The position numbers and the translations under genes are program-made. This document shows, piece after piece, positions 1 to 8,205 of a stretch of 64,000 nt of DNA (within the stretch, counting starts at the first letter, position 1; every line of letters starts with the position of its first letter). A model generated the notes under the pieces. It was not told the DNA's origin and did not search any database. It saw only the letters and a program-made list of their open reading frames with translations. This stretch comes from Sphingomonadales bacterium UBA6157. Its GTDB lineage: Bacteria > Pseudomonadota > Alphaproteobacteria > Sphingomonadales > Sphingomonadaceae. The DNA is taken from the NCBI GenBank assembly GCA_002423025.1, contig DIUN01000015.1:124001-188000 (forward strand). The letters run 5' to 3'.

Positions 1-398
1 ACAGCAAGATCACCGATATCGACAGCCTCAACCCGGCCGACCGGGCGGACATCATCGGCAACCGCGTGCCGTTTGCTGCGGATTACAACGCCAGCGCCGG
101 CGGCCAGCTGCTCCAGCCGATCACCGACGACATGAGCGTGCTGGCCCGTGCCGATTGGACCCGCAGCGGCTCGATCTGGTACGACCAGCGCAACCAGGCC
201 AACACCCGGCGCGACCCGATCGATCTCGTCAATGCCCGCCTCGGCCTGACGACCGACCGTTGGGACCTGACGCTGTGGTCCAAGAACCTGTTCAACAAGC
301 GCTACAACTCGGATGCGGTGGTGATCCTGCCGCAGGCGCATGCCGTGTTCCGCGCCTTCACCCGCAGCTTCGGCCTTGAGGGCAAGGTGCGGTTCTGA
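1..398 (+). CDS. TonB-dependent receptor, C-terminal fragment
   Basis: The reading frame is open from the window edge (codons begin at base 3) to a TGA at 396-398, so this is the 3' end of a longer gene. The roughly 131 visible residues have the look of the last beta strands of a TonB-dependent outer-membrane receptor: a segment WDLTLWSKNLFNKRYNSDAV, then a final strand ending in phenylalanine (EGKVRF), the usual C-terminal signal for BAM insertion. A GTG at 66 is internal and is not the start. It lies 55 bases upstream of a cupin gene on the same strand and probably opens the catabolic operon that follows, importing its substrate. The ligand cannot be read from this fragment. Confidence 0.85.
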   Translation, partial: SKITDIDSLNPADRADIIGNRVPFAADYNASAGGQLLQPITDDMSVLARADWTRSGSIWYDQRNQANTRRDPIDLVNARLGLTTDRWDLTLWSKNLFNKRYNSDAVVILPQAHAVFRAFTRSFGLEGKVRF

Positions 399-453
399 TC
401 ATCAATCGCCGGCGCGGGCAGCCCCCGCGCCGGCCCTTGAGGGAGTGTTAAAC

Positions 454-900
454 ATGCCTGTCGGCCTTGCGCCCACGGCCCGCTCGGGCTTCAGCTTCCA
501 CCATATCGATGCCGCAGCCCATGCGGCGCTGGATGCTGCCCCGCTGCTCGATCTGCCCTTCAACCCCGGTGTGAAGATCCGCGGCTACAGCGCCATCAAC
601 CAGCCGAACTGCCAGGTGATCGTCGAGGATTTCCTGCCCGGTGACGAGTTCTCATGGACCTTCGTCCATGATGAATTCCAATATTGCATCAGCGGCGAGA
701 TGGAGGTGGAGGTGTTCCTGCCGCCGCTCTACGCCGAGAGCATCAAGGCCCATATCAAGCCTGGCACGGTGTTCACCTATCCGCTGGGCGCGCGCAAGCA
801 TGTGAAGGTGCTCGGCACCGTGCCGTTCCGCCACATCTGCTTCTGCCCGCCCAGCCCGGACTATCCCTTCCCGACGCTGGAAGAGCTGAAAGGCGCCTGA
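454..900 (+). CDS. Cupin-domain protein
   Basis: 148 residues. ATG 454 is preferred over upstream in-frame starts because a GGAGTG ribosome-binding site sits about 6 bases ahead of it and the cupin sequence begins shortly after. The middle resembles a single small beta barrel: residues DEFQYCISGEMEVEVF match the first cupin motif loosely, and PGTVFTYPLGARKHVKVLGTVPFRHICF covers the second (written here as two parts, PGTVFTYPLGARKHVKV and LGTVPFRHICF). Only some of the usual metal-binding His/Glu positions are visible, so it may be a binding or isomerase-type cupin rather than a dioxygenase. It ends one base before the molybdenum hydroxylase large subunit, so co-translation is likely. The substrate is unknown. 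Confidence 0.75.
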   Translation: MPVGLAPTARSGFSFHHIDAAAHAALDAAPLLDLPFNPGVKIRGYSAINQPNCQVIVEDFLPGDEFSWTFVHDEFQYCISGEMEVEVFLPPLYAESIKAHIKPGTVFTYPLGARKHVKVLGTVPFRHICFCPPSPDYPFPTLEELKGA

Positions 901-901
901 C

Positions 902-3313
902 ATGGCCGATCATTCCACCATTGATGACACGCGCTACGTGGGCCAGGCGGTCCGCACCATCGAGGGCCGCGCGCCGATCGTGGGCGCAGCGCGCTACACC
1001 AACGACTTCGTGTTTCCCGGCCAGCTCTACGCCCATATCGTGCGCAGCCCGCACGCCGCGGCGCGGATCCGCCGCATCGACACCTCGGGCGCGCTGAAGG
1101 TTTCGGGCGTGGTGCGGGTGCTGGATGGCGCGGAGGCTGCCGCCCATATCAAGCCGATCACCCATTATATCGACCCCGCCGTGTTTGGCGGCAAGAGCGC
1201 CGAAGTGCGCGTGATGGCCGTGGACGAAGTGTGGTGCTACGGCCAGCCCGTGGCCGTGGTGGTGGCCGAGGACAAGCGCACCGCGCGCTTTGCCGCCCAG
1301 CGCATCCAGATCGTATATGACGTGCTGGAGCCGGTGCTCGATGCCGAGGCGGCGACCGCGCCGGACGCCCGCATCGTGGTGCCGGGCTGGGACAGCAACA
1401 TCATGATGCAGGCGCCGTTCCGCAACGGCGATCCGGATGCGGCCTTTGCGAAGGCGGCGCATGTGGTGAAGACCAGCGTGGACATCCACCGCTTCTCCAC
1501 CCAGCCCATCGAGACGCGCTGCTACAACGCCGTGTGGGAACACGACATCGAGGGCGTGACGCTCTATGCCACGGCACAGAACCCGCATCCGCTGCGCCAT
1601 GTGCTCTCGGAAGTGCTGGGCATGCCCGAGAGCAAGATCCGCGTACATGCGCCGGTGATCGGCGGGGCGTTCGGCATGAAAATGCACGGGCACCCGGAGG
1701 AGGCGCTGATGTGCCTGCTCGCCAAGCTGACCGGCCGGCCGGTGAAATGGACCGAAACCCGCGAGGAGTGCCTGCTGATCGGCGCCCGCGAGCAGCGCCA
1801 CCACATGGAACTGGCGCTGGACGCGGACGGCGTGATCCTGGGCCTGCGGGACCGCTATTTCGCCAATGTCGGCGCGCCCTCCGCCTGCCCCGGCTGGGGC
1901 ATGGCCTTCCTCACCGGCCTGACCATGCCGGGGCCTTATGCCGTGCGCGATATCGATGTGCAGATGACGGTGGTGATCACCAACAAGCCATCGTGGAATG
2001 CGGCCCGTGGCTATGGCAAGGAATCGACGGCGCTGGCGCTGGAACTGGCGATAGAGGATGCTGCCCGCCAGCTCGGCATGGACGCCGCCGAGATCCGGCT
2101 GAAGAACTTCATCCGCGCCGAGCAGTTCCCCTACAACAGCCCCACCGGGCTGGTCTATGACAGCGGCGATTATTCCGGCGCGGTGCTCAAGGCCATGCAC
2201 GCCATCGGCTATGAAGGCTGGAAGGCCAGGCAGGCGGAAGGGCCAAAGGATGGCAAGTACATCGGCATCGGCGTGGCCTTCGAGCTGACGCCGGAGGGAG
2301 GCGCTCTGCCCGGCACGATGGTCGCGGGCTATGACAGCAGCTCGGTGCGGGTGGCGCCTGATGGCTCGGTGCGGATCCTCACCGGGGTGACGACTCCCGG
2401 CACCGGCAACCCCACCGGCATCGCCCAGATCGTGGCCGATGAGCTGGGCGTGACGATGGACGCCATCGAGGTGACGCAGGGAGACACCACCACCTGCCCC
2501 TACGGCTTTGGCAATTACTCCGGCCGCAGCACCATCGTGGGCGGCGGCTCGGCGGCGCTGGCGGCGCAGCAGGTGCGCGCCAAGGTGGTGACCGTGGCAG
2601 CAGCGCTGTTCGACGTACCGGAGGCAGACGTGGAGCTGCACCGCGGCGTGTTCAGCGTTAAGGGCCAGCAGGGCCGGACGCTGACCTTCAAGGAGGTGTG
2701 CTACGCCGCCTATACCGGCGCCTACAGCGTCGCACATGGCATCACGCTGCCGCTGGAGGCGACCGCCACCTTCAAGCCCTCCAACATCCGGCACACGCCA
2801 GATGAGAACGGCCGGATCAACCCCTACCCCAGCTATTCCAACGCCGCCTATGTGACGGTGTGCGAAGTGGATGTGGAAACGGGCAAAACCAAGGTGCTGG
2901 CCTTTGCCGCCGCACATGATTGCGGCCGGGTGATCAACCCGGTGCTGGTCGAAGGCCAGGCGTGCGGCGCCATCTCCTTTGGCGTGGGCGGCGCGATGTT
3001 CGAGGCGATTGCCTTTGACAGCTCGGGCCGGCAGCTCACCCGCTCGTTCATGGACTATGTGATGCCGCGCAGCGAGGACCTGCCGGCAGTGAAGATGGTC
3101 CACCACGACAGCCCCAACCCCGTCACCTACATGGGCCTCAAGGGCGCCGGCGAGGCCGGGGTGGGCGGGTCTGCCGCCGCTGTCGTCAATGCCATCAACA
3201 ATGCGCTGATCCCGCTTGGCGTGTCGCTGAACACCCTGCCGCTCAGCGCACCCAATGTGTGGGGCGCCATCCAGGCGGCTCGCAAGCGTGGCCAGAGGGA
3301 AGCTGCGGAATGA
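902..3313 (+). CDS. Molybdenum hydroxylase large subunit (xanthine dehydrogenase / aldehyde oxidase family)
   Basis: 803 residues, the usual length for a separate molybdopterin-binding subunit of the CoxL/XdhB family. The N-terminal aldehyde-oxidase a/b hammerhead domain covers about residues 15-130 (IEGRAPIVGAARYTNDF, RSPHAAARIRRIDTS). The Moco-binding domains follow, with GGAFGMKMHGHPEEAL and the active-site loop ARGYGKES around residue 369. The catalytic base glutamate is Glu751 in KGAGEAGVGG. The active-site loop carries no cysteine, unlike the AYXCSFR loop of form I CO dehydrogenase, so this is an aldehyde- or heterocycle-hydroxylating enzyme and not CO dehydrogenase. The FAD and Fe-S subunits follow with ATGA overlaps, giving a large-medium-small order. 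The substrate is not determined. Confidence 0.9.
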   Translation: MADHSTIDDTRYVGQAVRTIEGRAPIVGAARYTNDFVFPGQLYAHIVRSPHAAARIRRIDTSGALKVSGVVRVLDGAEAAAHIKPITHYIDPAVFGGKSAEVRVMAVDEVWCYGQPVAVVVAEDKRTARFAAQRIQIVYDVLEPVLDAEAATAPDARIVVPGWDSNIMMQAPFRNGDPDAAFAKAAHVVKTSVDIHRFSTQPIETRCYNAVWEHDIEGVTLYATAQNPHPLRHVLSEVLGMPESKIRVHAPVIGGAFGMKMHGHPEEALMCLLAKLTGRPVKWTETREECLLIGAREQRHHMELALDADGVILGLRDRYFANVGAPSACPGWGMAFLTGLTMPGPYAVRDIDVQMTVVITNKPSWNAARGYGKESTALALELAIEDAARQLGMDAAEIRLKNFIRAEQFPYNSPTGLVYDSGDYSGAVLKAMHAIGYEGWKARQAEGPKDGKYIGIGVAFELTPEGGALPGTMVAGYDSSSVRVAPDGSVRILTGVTTPGTGNPTGIAQIVADELGVTMDAIEVTQGDTTTCPYGFGNYSGRSTIVGGGSAALAAQQVRAKVVTVAAALFDVPEADVELHRGVFSVKGQQGRTLTFKEVCYAAYTGAYSVAHGITLPLEATATFKPSNIRHTPDENGRINPYPSYSNAAYVTVCEVDVETGKTKVLAFAAAHDCGRVINPVLVEGQACGAISFGVGGAMFEAIAFDSSGRQLTRSFMDYVMPRSEDLPAVKMVHHDSPNPVTYMGLKGAGEAGVGGSAAAVVNAINNALIPLGVSLNTLPLSAPNVWGAIQAARKRGQREAAE

Positions 3314-4179
3314 GCCTTTATCCAAGCTTTGCACGGCCGAATTCGCTGGCGCAGGCGAGTGAACTGCTAGCCGGGCTCTCCGGCGGCAGTGTCATCATCG
3401 CCGGTGGCCAGGAGATCATGCCACACATCAACCATGGCGCGATGCAGCCCGACATCTACATCGATATCGGCGGGCTGAAGGAGCTGCGGGGCATCTCCGA
3501 GGCCGACGGTGTGGTGAGCATCGGCGCGCTGACCGTGCACCGCGAGCTGCAGGGCAACGCCATCGTGGCGGAAAAGCTGCCGATGCTGGCCGATGCCGCC
3601 AGCCGTGCCGGCGGTGGCCGGCAGGTGCATAACCGGGCGACGCTCGGCGGCAACCTGGTGGCGATGCACCCGCTCTACGATATCGCGCCGGCGCTGCTGG
3701 CGCTGGGCGCCGAAGTGGAACTGGTGAAGGCGGGCGAGACCCGGCGGACCAGCCTTGCGGCGCTGATGCACGAGACCAGCCATGGGCTGGGCAGCGAGGC
3801 GATCCTGGTGCGGGTGCTGGTGCCGGCGATGGCTGCCGGCACGGGCTGGGCCTATGAGAAGCTCAAGCTGTCCGGCGGGGCCTATGGCTCGGCCAATGCC
3901 GCAGCAACAGTGCAGCTGGACGCCGGCCGGATCACGGCGGCGACGCTGACGATCGGCGCGGTGGCGGACCGGATCATCGATGCAGCGGCTGCCGTGCAGG
4001 GGCTCATCGGCCAAGCCTGGACGGCGGCAGCGGCCGAGCAGCTGGAGCTGCGCTGCCCGGCGCTGGTGAAGCAGCCGCTCTCCGACCAGCAGGGCAGCGG
4101 CGAGTGGCGCCAGGCGATGGCCGGCGTGGTGGCAAGGCGCGCCATGGCAGCAGCCGTGGCCAGAGCAGGACAGAAATGA
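3310..4179 (+). CDS. Molybdenum hydroxylase FAD-binding subunit
   Basis: 289 residues; ATG 3310 overlaps the stop of the large subunit (ATGA), which fixes the start. It matches the CoxM/XdhA-type FAD subunit: an N-terminal PCMH FAD-binding domain opening with YPSFARPNSLAQASELL, a diphosphate-binding stretch SVIIAGGQEIMP (the family's AGGTxL region, here altered), and the second FAD motif NRATLGGNLV around residue 115. The C-terminal third is the CO-dehydrogenase flavoprotein C-terminal domain. It would pass electrons from the 2Fe-2S clusters to a cytosolic or quinone acceptor. It ends in a 4-base overlap with the iron-sulfur subunit. Confidence 0.9.
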   Translation: MSLYPSFARPNSLAQASELLAGLSGGSVIIAGGQEIMPHINHGAMQPDIYIDIGGLKELRGISEADGVVSIGALTVHRELQGNAIVAEKLPMLADAASRAGGGRQVHNRATLGGNLVAMHPLYDIAPALLALGAEVELVKAGETRRTSLAALMHETSHGLGSEAILVRVLVPAMAAGTGWAYEKLKLSGGAYGSANAAATVQLDAGRITAATLTIGAVADRIIDAAAAVQGLIGQAWTAAAAEQLELRCPALVKQPLSDQQGSGEWRQAMAGVVARRAMAAAVARAGQK

Positions 4180-4676
4180 TGGACGACCTGTTGGTTCAGA
4201 GTGTGCTGGTGCAGTGGCGCGTCAACGGCAAGCTGCACGAGATCGAGGCGATGCCCGGCATGTCCCTGCTCGATGCGGTGCGTGAGCAGCTGGGCCTGAC
4301 GGGCACCCATATGGGCTGCCAGACCGGGCATTGCGGCGCTTGCACGGTGATGCTGGACGGGCGGATCGTGAAATCCTGCCTCACCCAGGCGGCCACGCTG
4401 CCGCGCGCCGAGATTGTCACCATCGAAGGGCTGAAGCGCGCCGATGGCACGCTCAACCCGGTGCAGCAGGCGTTCTGGGACGAGGCCGGCTTCCAGTGCG
4501 GCTATTGCGCGCCGGGCATGCTGCTTTCCGCCATGGAACTGCTTGCCGAGCATCCGGACCCCACCGATGCCCAGATCGACACCGGCCTTGCCGGCAACCT
4601 GTGCCGCTGCACGGGCTATCGCAGCCTCGTGCGCGCCGTGAAGGCCGCGGCTGCCAAGATGCGTGAAACCAGCTGA
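4176..4676 (+). CDS. Molybdenum hydroxylase 2Fe-2S subunit
   Basis: 166 residues from ATG 4176, which overlaps the preceding stop; a second ATG directly follows. The plant-type ferredoxin domain holds the first cluster, with Cys48, Cys53, Cys56 and Cys68 in GCQTGHCGACTVML and KSCLT. The C-terminal four-helix domain binds the second cluster through CGYCAPGM and CRCTGYRSL. All eight cysteines expected for the CoxS/XdhC-type small subunit are present. It relays electrons from the molybdenum centre to FAD. The three subunits together form a complete cytoplasmic (LMS)2-type enzyme. Confidence 0.93.
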   Translation: MMDDLLVQSVLVQWRVNGKLHEIEAMPGMSLLDAVREQLGLTGTHMGCQTGHCGACTVMLDGRIVKSCLTQAATLPRAEIVTIEGLKRADGTLNPVQQAFWDEAGFQCGYCAPGMLLSAMELLAEHPDPTDAQIDTGLAGNLCRCTGYRSLVRAVKAAAAKMRETS

Positions 4677-4703
4677 ACCCCCGTCTTTTCAAGGAGAATA
4701 CCC

Positions 4704-5285
4704 ATGGCCACTGTCGCCGCTACTGCCGCTGCCCCGCGCATCATCGATATTCCGGTGCGCACTGCCACCCCCGAGGCGCTGGCGCGCTACGGCACGGTGC
4801 TGGGCTATGATCCCAAGGTCGCGCCGATGCCGATCGACTTCTACGATGGCGCCGCCAAGGTCCGCCGGGTTGCCGAGTTCAAGTCCCAGGGCGATATCGA
4901 GATGCCGATCGTGACCGTCCAGCGCCGGCCGCTGCAGGTGCGCTGGATGGAACGCCACTTCAAGCACACCCAGGCTTTTGTGTCGCTCGGCTCCAAGCCG
5001 TTCATCGGCGTGTTCGCCCCGGCCAACGAGGGCGAGATCCCCGATATCGACAAGGTCGAGGCCTTCCTGTTCGATGGCAGCGCCGGCTTCATGATGCACA
5101 TCGGCGTGTGGCATGATTTCCCCTTCGCCGTGCTCGATGACACCAACCTCATGGTCATCCTCACCAAGCAGGCAACCGACGGCCTGGTGCGGGACAATGT
5201 CATCCAGGACGAAGCGCTGGGCGAGGACCTTGACAAGAAGGACCTCACGGCGCGCCTCGGCATCCGCCTCAACCTCGTGCTCTGA
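4704..5285 (+). CDS. Ureidoglycolate lyase-like protein (AllA superfamily)
   Basis: 193 residues; ATG 4704 is preceded by an AAGGAG site 7-8 bases upstream. The sequence fits the ureidoglycolate lyase fold, a bicupin-like family: an N-terminal FYDGAAKVRRV segment, a central ERHFKHTQAFVSLGSKPFI that matches the AllA core 'ERH..tQ.f.pl', and HIGVWHDFPFAVLDD matching the AllA 'GtWHhPl' region. AllA releases urea from ureidoglycolate at the end of purine/allantoin breakdown. No allantoinase or allantoicase is nearby, so here the fold may act on another ureido, amide or keto acid product made by the molybdenum hydroxylase. The family call is firm; the substrate is inference. Confidence 0.75.
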   Translation: MATVAATAAAPRIIDIPVRTATPEALARYGTVLGYDPKVAPMPIDFYDGAAKVRRVAEFKSQGDIEMPIVTVQRRPLQVRWMERHFKHTQAFVSLGSKPFIGVFAPANEGEIPDIDKVEAFLFDGSAGFMMHIGVWHDFPFAVLDDTNLMVILTKQATDGLVRDNVIQDEALGEDLDKKDLTARLGIRLNLVL

Positions 5286-5286
5286 C

Positions 5287-6453
5287 ATGCAGGCCGAGCG
5301 CAACGGCCAGGGCCGCCATGCCATGCTGCCGCAAACGACTGCCGAGGAGTTCTCTCGGCAGGAGTTTGTGAAAAGCCTCAAGCTGCACCTCGCCACAAAG
5401 GTCTCGCCGGGCAACCGGGATGCCTATGAGGCGCGGGCGCGGCCGGCTTATGCCAAGGCGCAGGGCCGCGCCCCCGAGAACCACGGCGAAATCCGCAAGG
5501 CCATGGCGGGCGAGCCCTATTTCACCTTCTGGAGCGCCATGCTGCGCAACAGCCAGGAGATGATGTGGAAGGCCGTGCAGATTCCGGTCGAGCGGCAGTT
5601 ACCGGCGCTGCTTGCCGCCAGTGCCGCTGCGGATGGCCCCGGCTCGCTGCGGCTCGACCCCGCGCTGGAGATTCCACGCTACCACCGCAGTGTCGATATC
5701 CATTGCATGCCCGGCGGCTACCACAGCGAGTTCACCGCCGATGATGTCGCCAATGGCGCGGTGTATGACAGCGGCGTCTATGTGTACGCCATGGGCCGCA
5801 TGGGGCCGTGGAACGCCGACATCGGTGACACAACCATCGCGTGGATCAAGGCCAACAACCCCGGCTTTGCGCCGCGCCGTATCCTCGACATGGGTTGCAC
5901 CGTCGGCCACTCCACCCTGCCCTATTGCGATGCCTGGCCCGAGGCCGAGGTCCATGCCATCGATGTTGGTGCGCCGGTGCTGCGCTATGCCCATGCCCGC
6001 GCCCGCTCGCTGGGCAAGGCCGTGCACTTCAGCCAGCAGAACGCCGAGGCCACGGACTTTCCGGATGGCAGCTTTGACCTGATCGTCAGCCATATCCTGG
6101 TGCACGAGACCAGCAACGCCGCGATGCGCAACATCATGCGCGAGTGCAACCGGCTGCTCGCGCCGGGCGGCATCGTCGTCCATGCCGAGACGCCGCCGTA
6201 TCGCGACCTGCCGGTCTATGATGCCTTCATGCTCGATTGGGACACGCGCAACAACAACGAGCCCTATTGGAGCGCCTCCCACGAGATCGTGGCTGCCGAC
6301 ATTGCCGCCGAAACCGGCTTTGACCCGGCCAGCGCCTTCGAGGCCTACCAGACCAGCGCTTTCGACGTGGCGGAAGCCCAGCGGCTCAAGGTGTTCCAGG
6401 GCGGGGACTTTGGCGGCGGCGGCCAATGGTGGCTGTGGGGCGCCCGCAAATGA
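5287..6453 (+). CDS. SAM-dependent class I methyltransferase
   Basis: 388 residues from ATG 5287, one base after the previous stop. The C-terminal half is a Rossmann-type methyltransferase: motif I is ILDMGCTVGHST (about residue 200), the acidic residue after strand 2 is in VHAIDVG, motif II/post-II is DFPDGSFDLIVSHILVHE, and motif III is RLLAPGGIVVHAETPP. The first 190 residues form an extra domain I do not recognise; it carries many aromatic and basic residues and may bind the substrate. In this operon it could methylate an acid or hydroxyl product. It ends with a 4-base overlap with the next gene. Confidence 0.8.
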   Translation: MQAERNGQGRHAMLPQTTAEEFSRQEFVKSLKLHLATKVSPGNRDAYEARARPAYAKAQGRAPENHGEIRKAMAGEPYFTFWSAMLRNSQEMMWKAVQIPVERQLPALLAASAAADGPGSLRLDPALEIPRYHRSVDIHCMPGGYHSEFTADDVANGAVYDSGVYVYAMGRMGPWNADIGDTTIAWIKANNPGFAPRRILDMGCTVGHSTLPYCDAWPEAEVHAIDVGAPVLRYAHARARSLGKAVHFSQQNAEATDFPDGSFDLIVSHILVHETSNAAMRNIMRECNRLLAPGGIVVHAETPPYRDLPVYDAFMLDWDTRNNNEPYWSASHEIVAADIAAETGFDPASAFEAYQTSAFDVAEAQRLKVFQGGDFGGGGQWWLWGARK

Positions 6454-6812
6454 GCGACCCCATCCCGCTGCAGCAAAAGGCCCGCGGCGACCGCCCGCAG
6501 TATTTCGAAGACCCGGCGGTGGAGAAAAACCTCTCCATCACGCTGGCGCTGGCCGGCGAAGTGGCGGTGCTGCGCGACAGGCTGGACAGCATCGAGCGGC
6601 TGCTCGAAGCCGGCCAGCCGCTGAGCCGTGCCGCCATCGATGGCTTCGTGCCCGATGCCGGCGTGCGCGCCGAGCGGGATGCATGGCGTGAGCGCTACCT
6701 CGAGAATGTCCTGCGCATCGTCCATCAGGAGCGCGAGGAACTGGCCCGGCAGGCCGTGGCGGCCACCGAACCTTATGACGCCGCCATCGCCTTCACGGAG
6801 ACCGGGCAATGA
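6450..6812 (+). CDS. Hypothetical protein, small and probably helical
   Basis: 120 residues; ATG 6450 overlaps the methyltransferase stop. I do not recognise a family. It begins with a polar stretch, then a long amphipathic region rich in Leu, Arg and Glu (LALAGEVAVLRDRLDSIERL and RAERDAWRERYLENVLRIV) that looks alpha-helical, perhaps a coiled coil. It has no signal peptide, no membrane segment and no cysteine. It overlaps both neighbours by 4 bases, so it is almost certainly expressed as part of the operon. A role as a small subunit or partner of the methyltransferase or hydrolase is speculation. Confidence 0.7.
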   Translation: MSDPIPLQQKARGDRPQYFEDPAVEKNLSITLALAGEVAVLRDRLDSIERLLEAGQPLSRAAIDGFVPDAGVRAERDAWRERYLENVLRIVHQEREELARQAVAATEPYDAAIAFTETGQ

Positions 6813-7603
6813 CAGGCAGCATCACCCGCCGCTACGCCAATTGCCGCGATGGCCAGATCCACCTGCGGGAAGCCGGCCCCGCCGATGCCCCGGTGATCGG
6901 CTTTTATCACCAGACTGCTTCCTCGGGCGTGATGTTCGAGAAGGTCATGCTGCAACTGGCGGATCGCTATCGCTGCCTGTCGTTCGATTCTCCCGGCTTT
7001 GGCCAGAGCTACCAGCCGGCGGACATCCCCAACCTCTCCTATAATTGCGACCGGCTGATGGAGGCGATGGACGACCTTGGCGTGCGGCAGTTCCATGCCT
7101 GCGGCCACCATACCGGCGGTTGCGCCGCCATCGAGATGCCCTCGCGCCACCCCGGCCGGCTGCTCTCGCTGACCCTCATCGGCCCGGTGCTGGTCAATGA
7201 TGCGGAGAAGGCCGAGTATCGCAAGGTCTTCGTCCAGCCGTTCAAGCCCGAGGCGAGCGGCGCGTTCCTGCAGACCGCCTGGGACTATCTCAAGATGCTC
7301 GGCGCCGACCATACGCTGGAACTGCACCTGCGCGAGATGGTCGATCACCTCATCGCCCACCGCACCATGCCCATGGCCTTCAATGGCGTGTGGAACCAGG
7401 ACGTCGAGCACTTCTACCGCGGCGTCGATGTGCCGCTGCACATCATGTGCTCGCGCGACGATGTGCTGTGGCCGCTGTTCGAGCGCGCCGCCGCAATGCG
7501 GCCCGATGCAAAACAAACCATCGTCGGCGGAGCCGATTTCCAGCCGGACCGGGATCCGGAAGGCGTTGCCCGCGGACTCGCGGATTTCATCACCGGGCTT
7601 TGA
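6809..7603 (+). CDS. Alpha/beta hydrolase with a non-canonical nucleophile elbow
   Basis: 264 residues; ATG 6809 overlaps the previous stop. The fold is an alpha/beta hydrolase: an N-terminal strand pair, oxyanion segment GFYHQTASS (residues 31-39), DSPGFGQS at strand 4, and the nucleophile elbow at residues 99-104, which reads GHHTGG. The usual G-x-S-x-G would place serine where this protein has His101. A late acidic position lies in SRDDVLWP, but the usual C-terminal catalytic His near the end is not obvious. Homologues with a GxHTG elbow occur among annotated alpha/beta hydrolases, so it may be a subfamily rather than a mutation. It may catalyse C-C cleavage, isomerisation or a non-hydrolytic step. 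Confidence 0.82.
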   Translation: MTGSITRRYANCRDGQIHLREAGPADAPVIGFYHQTASSGVMFEKVMLQLADRYRCLSFDSPGFGQSYQPADIPNLSYNCDRLMEAMDDLGVRQFHACGHHTGGCAAIEMPSRHPGRLLSLTLIGPVLVNDAEKAEYRKVFVQPFKPEASGAFLQTAWDYLKMLGADHTLELHLREMVDHLIAHRTMPMAFNGVWNQDVEHFYRGVDVPLHIMCSRDDVLWPLFERAAAMRPDAKQTIVGGADFQPDRDPEGVARGLADFITGL

Positions 7604-7617
7604 AGAAGGACCAAGCA

Positions 7618-8169
7618 ATGCAACTTGCCACCGATCTGATGGTGTTCCTGCCATACACACCGCGCGCCGATTCCTATGCGCGCGGCTATGACCAGTGGCT
7701 GCGCGACGTGGATGCGCCGTTCTTCAACAGTGTGCCGGGCATCCTGCATTACTCGAACTGGAAGGTGACGAACCCGGCCCCCGGCGCCTTCACACATTTC
7801 GATTTCATGTATCTCGACCCGGCGCTCGCCGATGGCGTGTGGACCAACCAGGCCGTGATCGAATTCGCCGGCGGCTGGACGGAAAAATGGGGCATCGACC
7901 CCAAGGCCGCAGACCTTTCGGTGAACTACAACAGCTACCGGCTGAAGCGGCTGAGCGGCCAGAGCCTCTTCGAGCCAGGCGGCGTGCGCATTGCCGGGGC
8001 TGCCTCGGCGACCCCGCGCTTTGGCGGCGCGGTGTGGGAAGTCGAGCAGCCGATGGTCGGCACTAGCCCGACGCCGTTCTACGAGTTCGCCTTTGGCGCC
8101 GCTGCCGCGGCCGCCACTGGCCCGGCTGACAGCATGACCGGCACGATCATCGCAGCACCGGGCCTCTGA
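7618..8169 (+). CDS. Hypothetical protein, possible dimeric alpha/beta-barrel (EthD-like)
   Basis: 183 residues. ATG 7618 follows a GAAGAAGGA ribosome-binding stretch; the longer in-frame extension overlaps the hydrolase gene and has no homologous look. The N-terminal half (MVFLPYTPRADSYARGYDQW, then VPGILHYSNWKV and HFDFMYLDP) has the strand-helix spacing seen in ferredoxin-like dimeric barrels of the EthD/ABM type, which act on aromatic or polyketide-like substrates. I see no decisive motif, so the family is tentative. The C-terminal 60 residues are rich in Ala and Gly. The operon position suggests a catabolic or accessory role. Confidence 0.65.
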   Translation: MQLATDLMVFLPYTPRADSYARGYDQWLRDVDAPFFNSVPGILHYSNWKVTNPAPGAFTHFDFMYLDPALADGVWTNQAVIEFAGGWTEKWGIDPKAADLSVNYNSYRLKRLSGQSLFEPGGVRIAGAASATPRFGGAVWEVEQPMVGTSPTPFYEFAFGAAAAAATGPADSMTGTIIAAPGL

Positions 8170-8205
8170 GCGCCCACAAGCTGCTTGCCACCTTGGGAGA
8201 GACAC

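Noticed and set aside
773..3334. An 853-codon open frame on the minus strand opposite the molybdenum hydroxylase gene
   Set aside because: It is His/Arg/Gly-rich with no family resemblance and mirrors a well-supported gene; GC-rich codon use leaves such antisense frames open.
902..4676. Carbon monoxide dehydrogenase (coxMSL)
   Set aside because: The active-site loop reads ARGYGKES with no cysteine and the gene order is large-medium-small, not medium-small-large.
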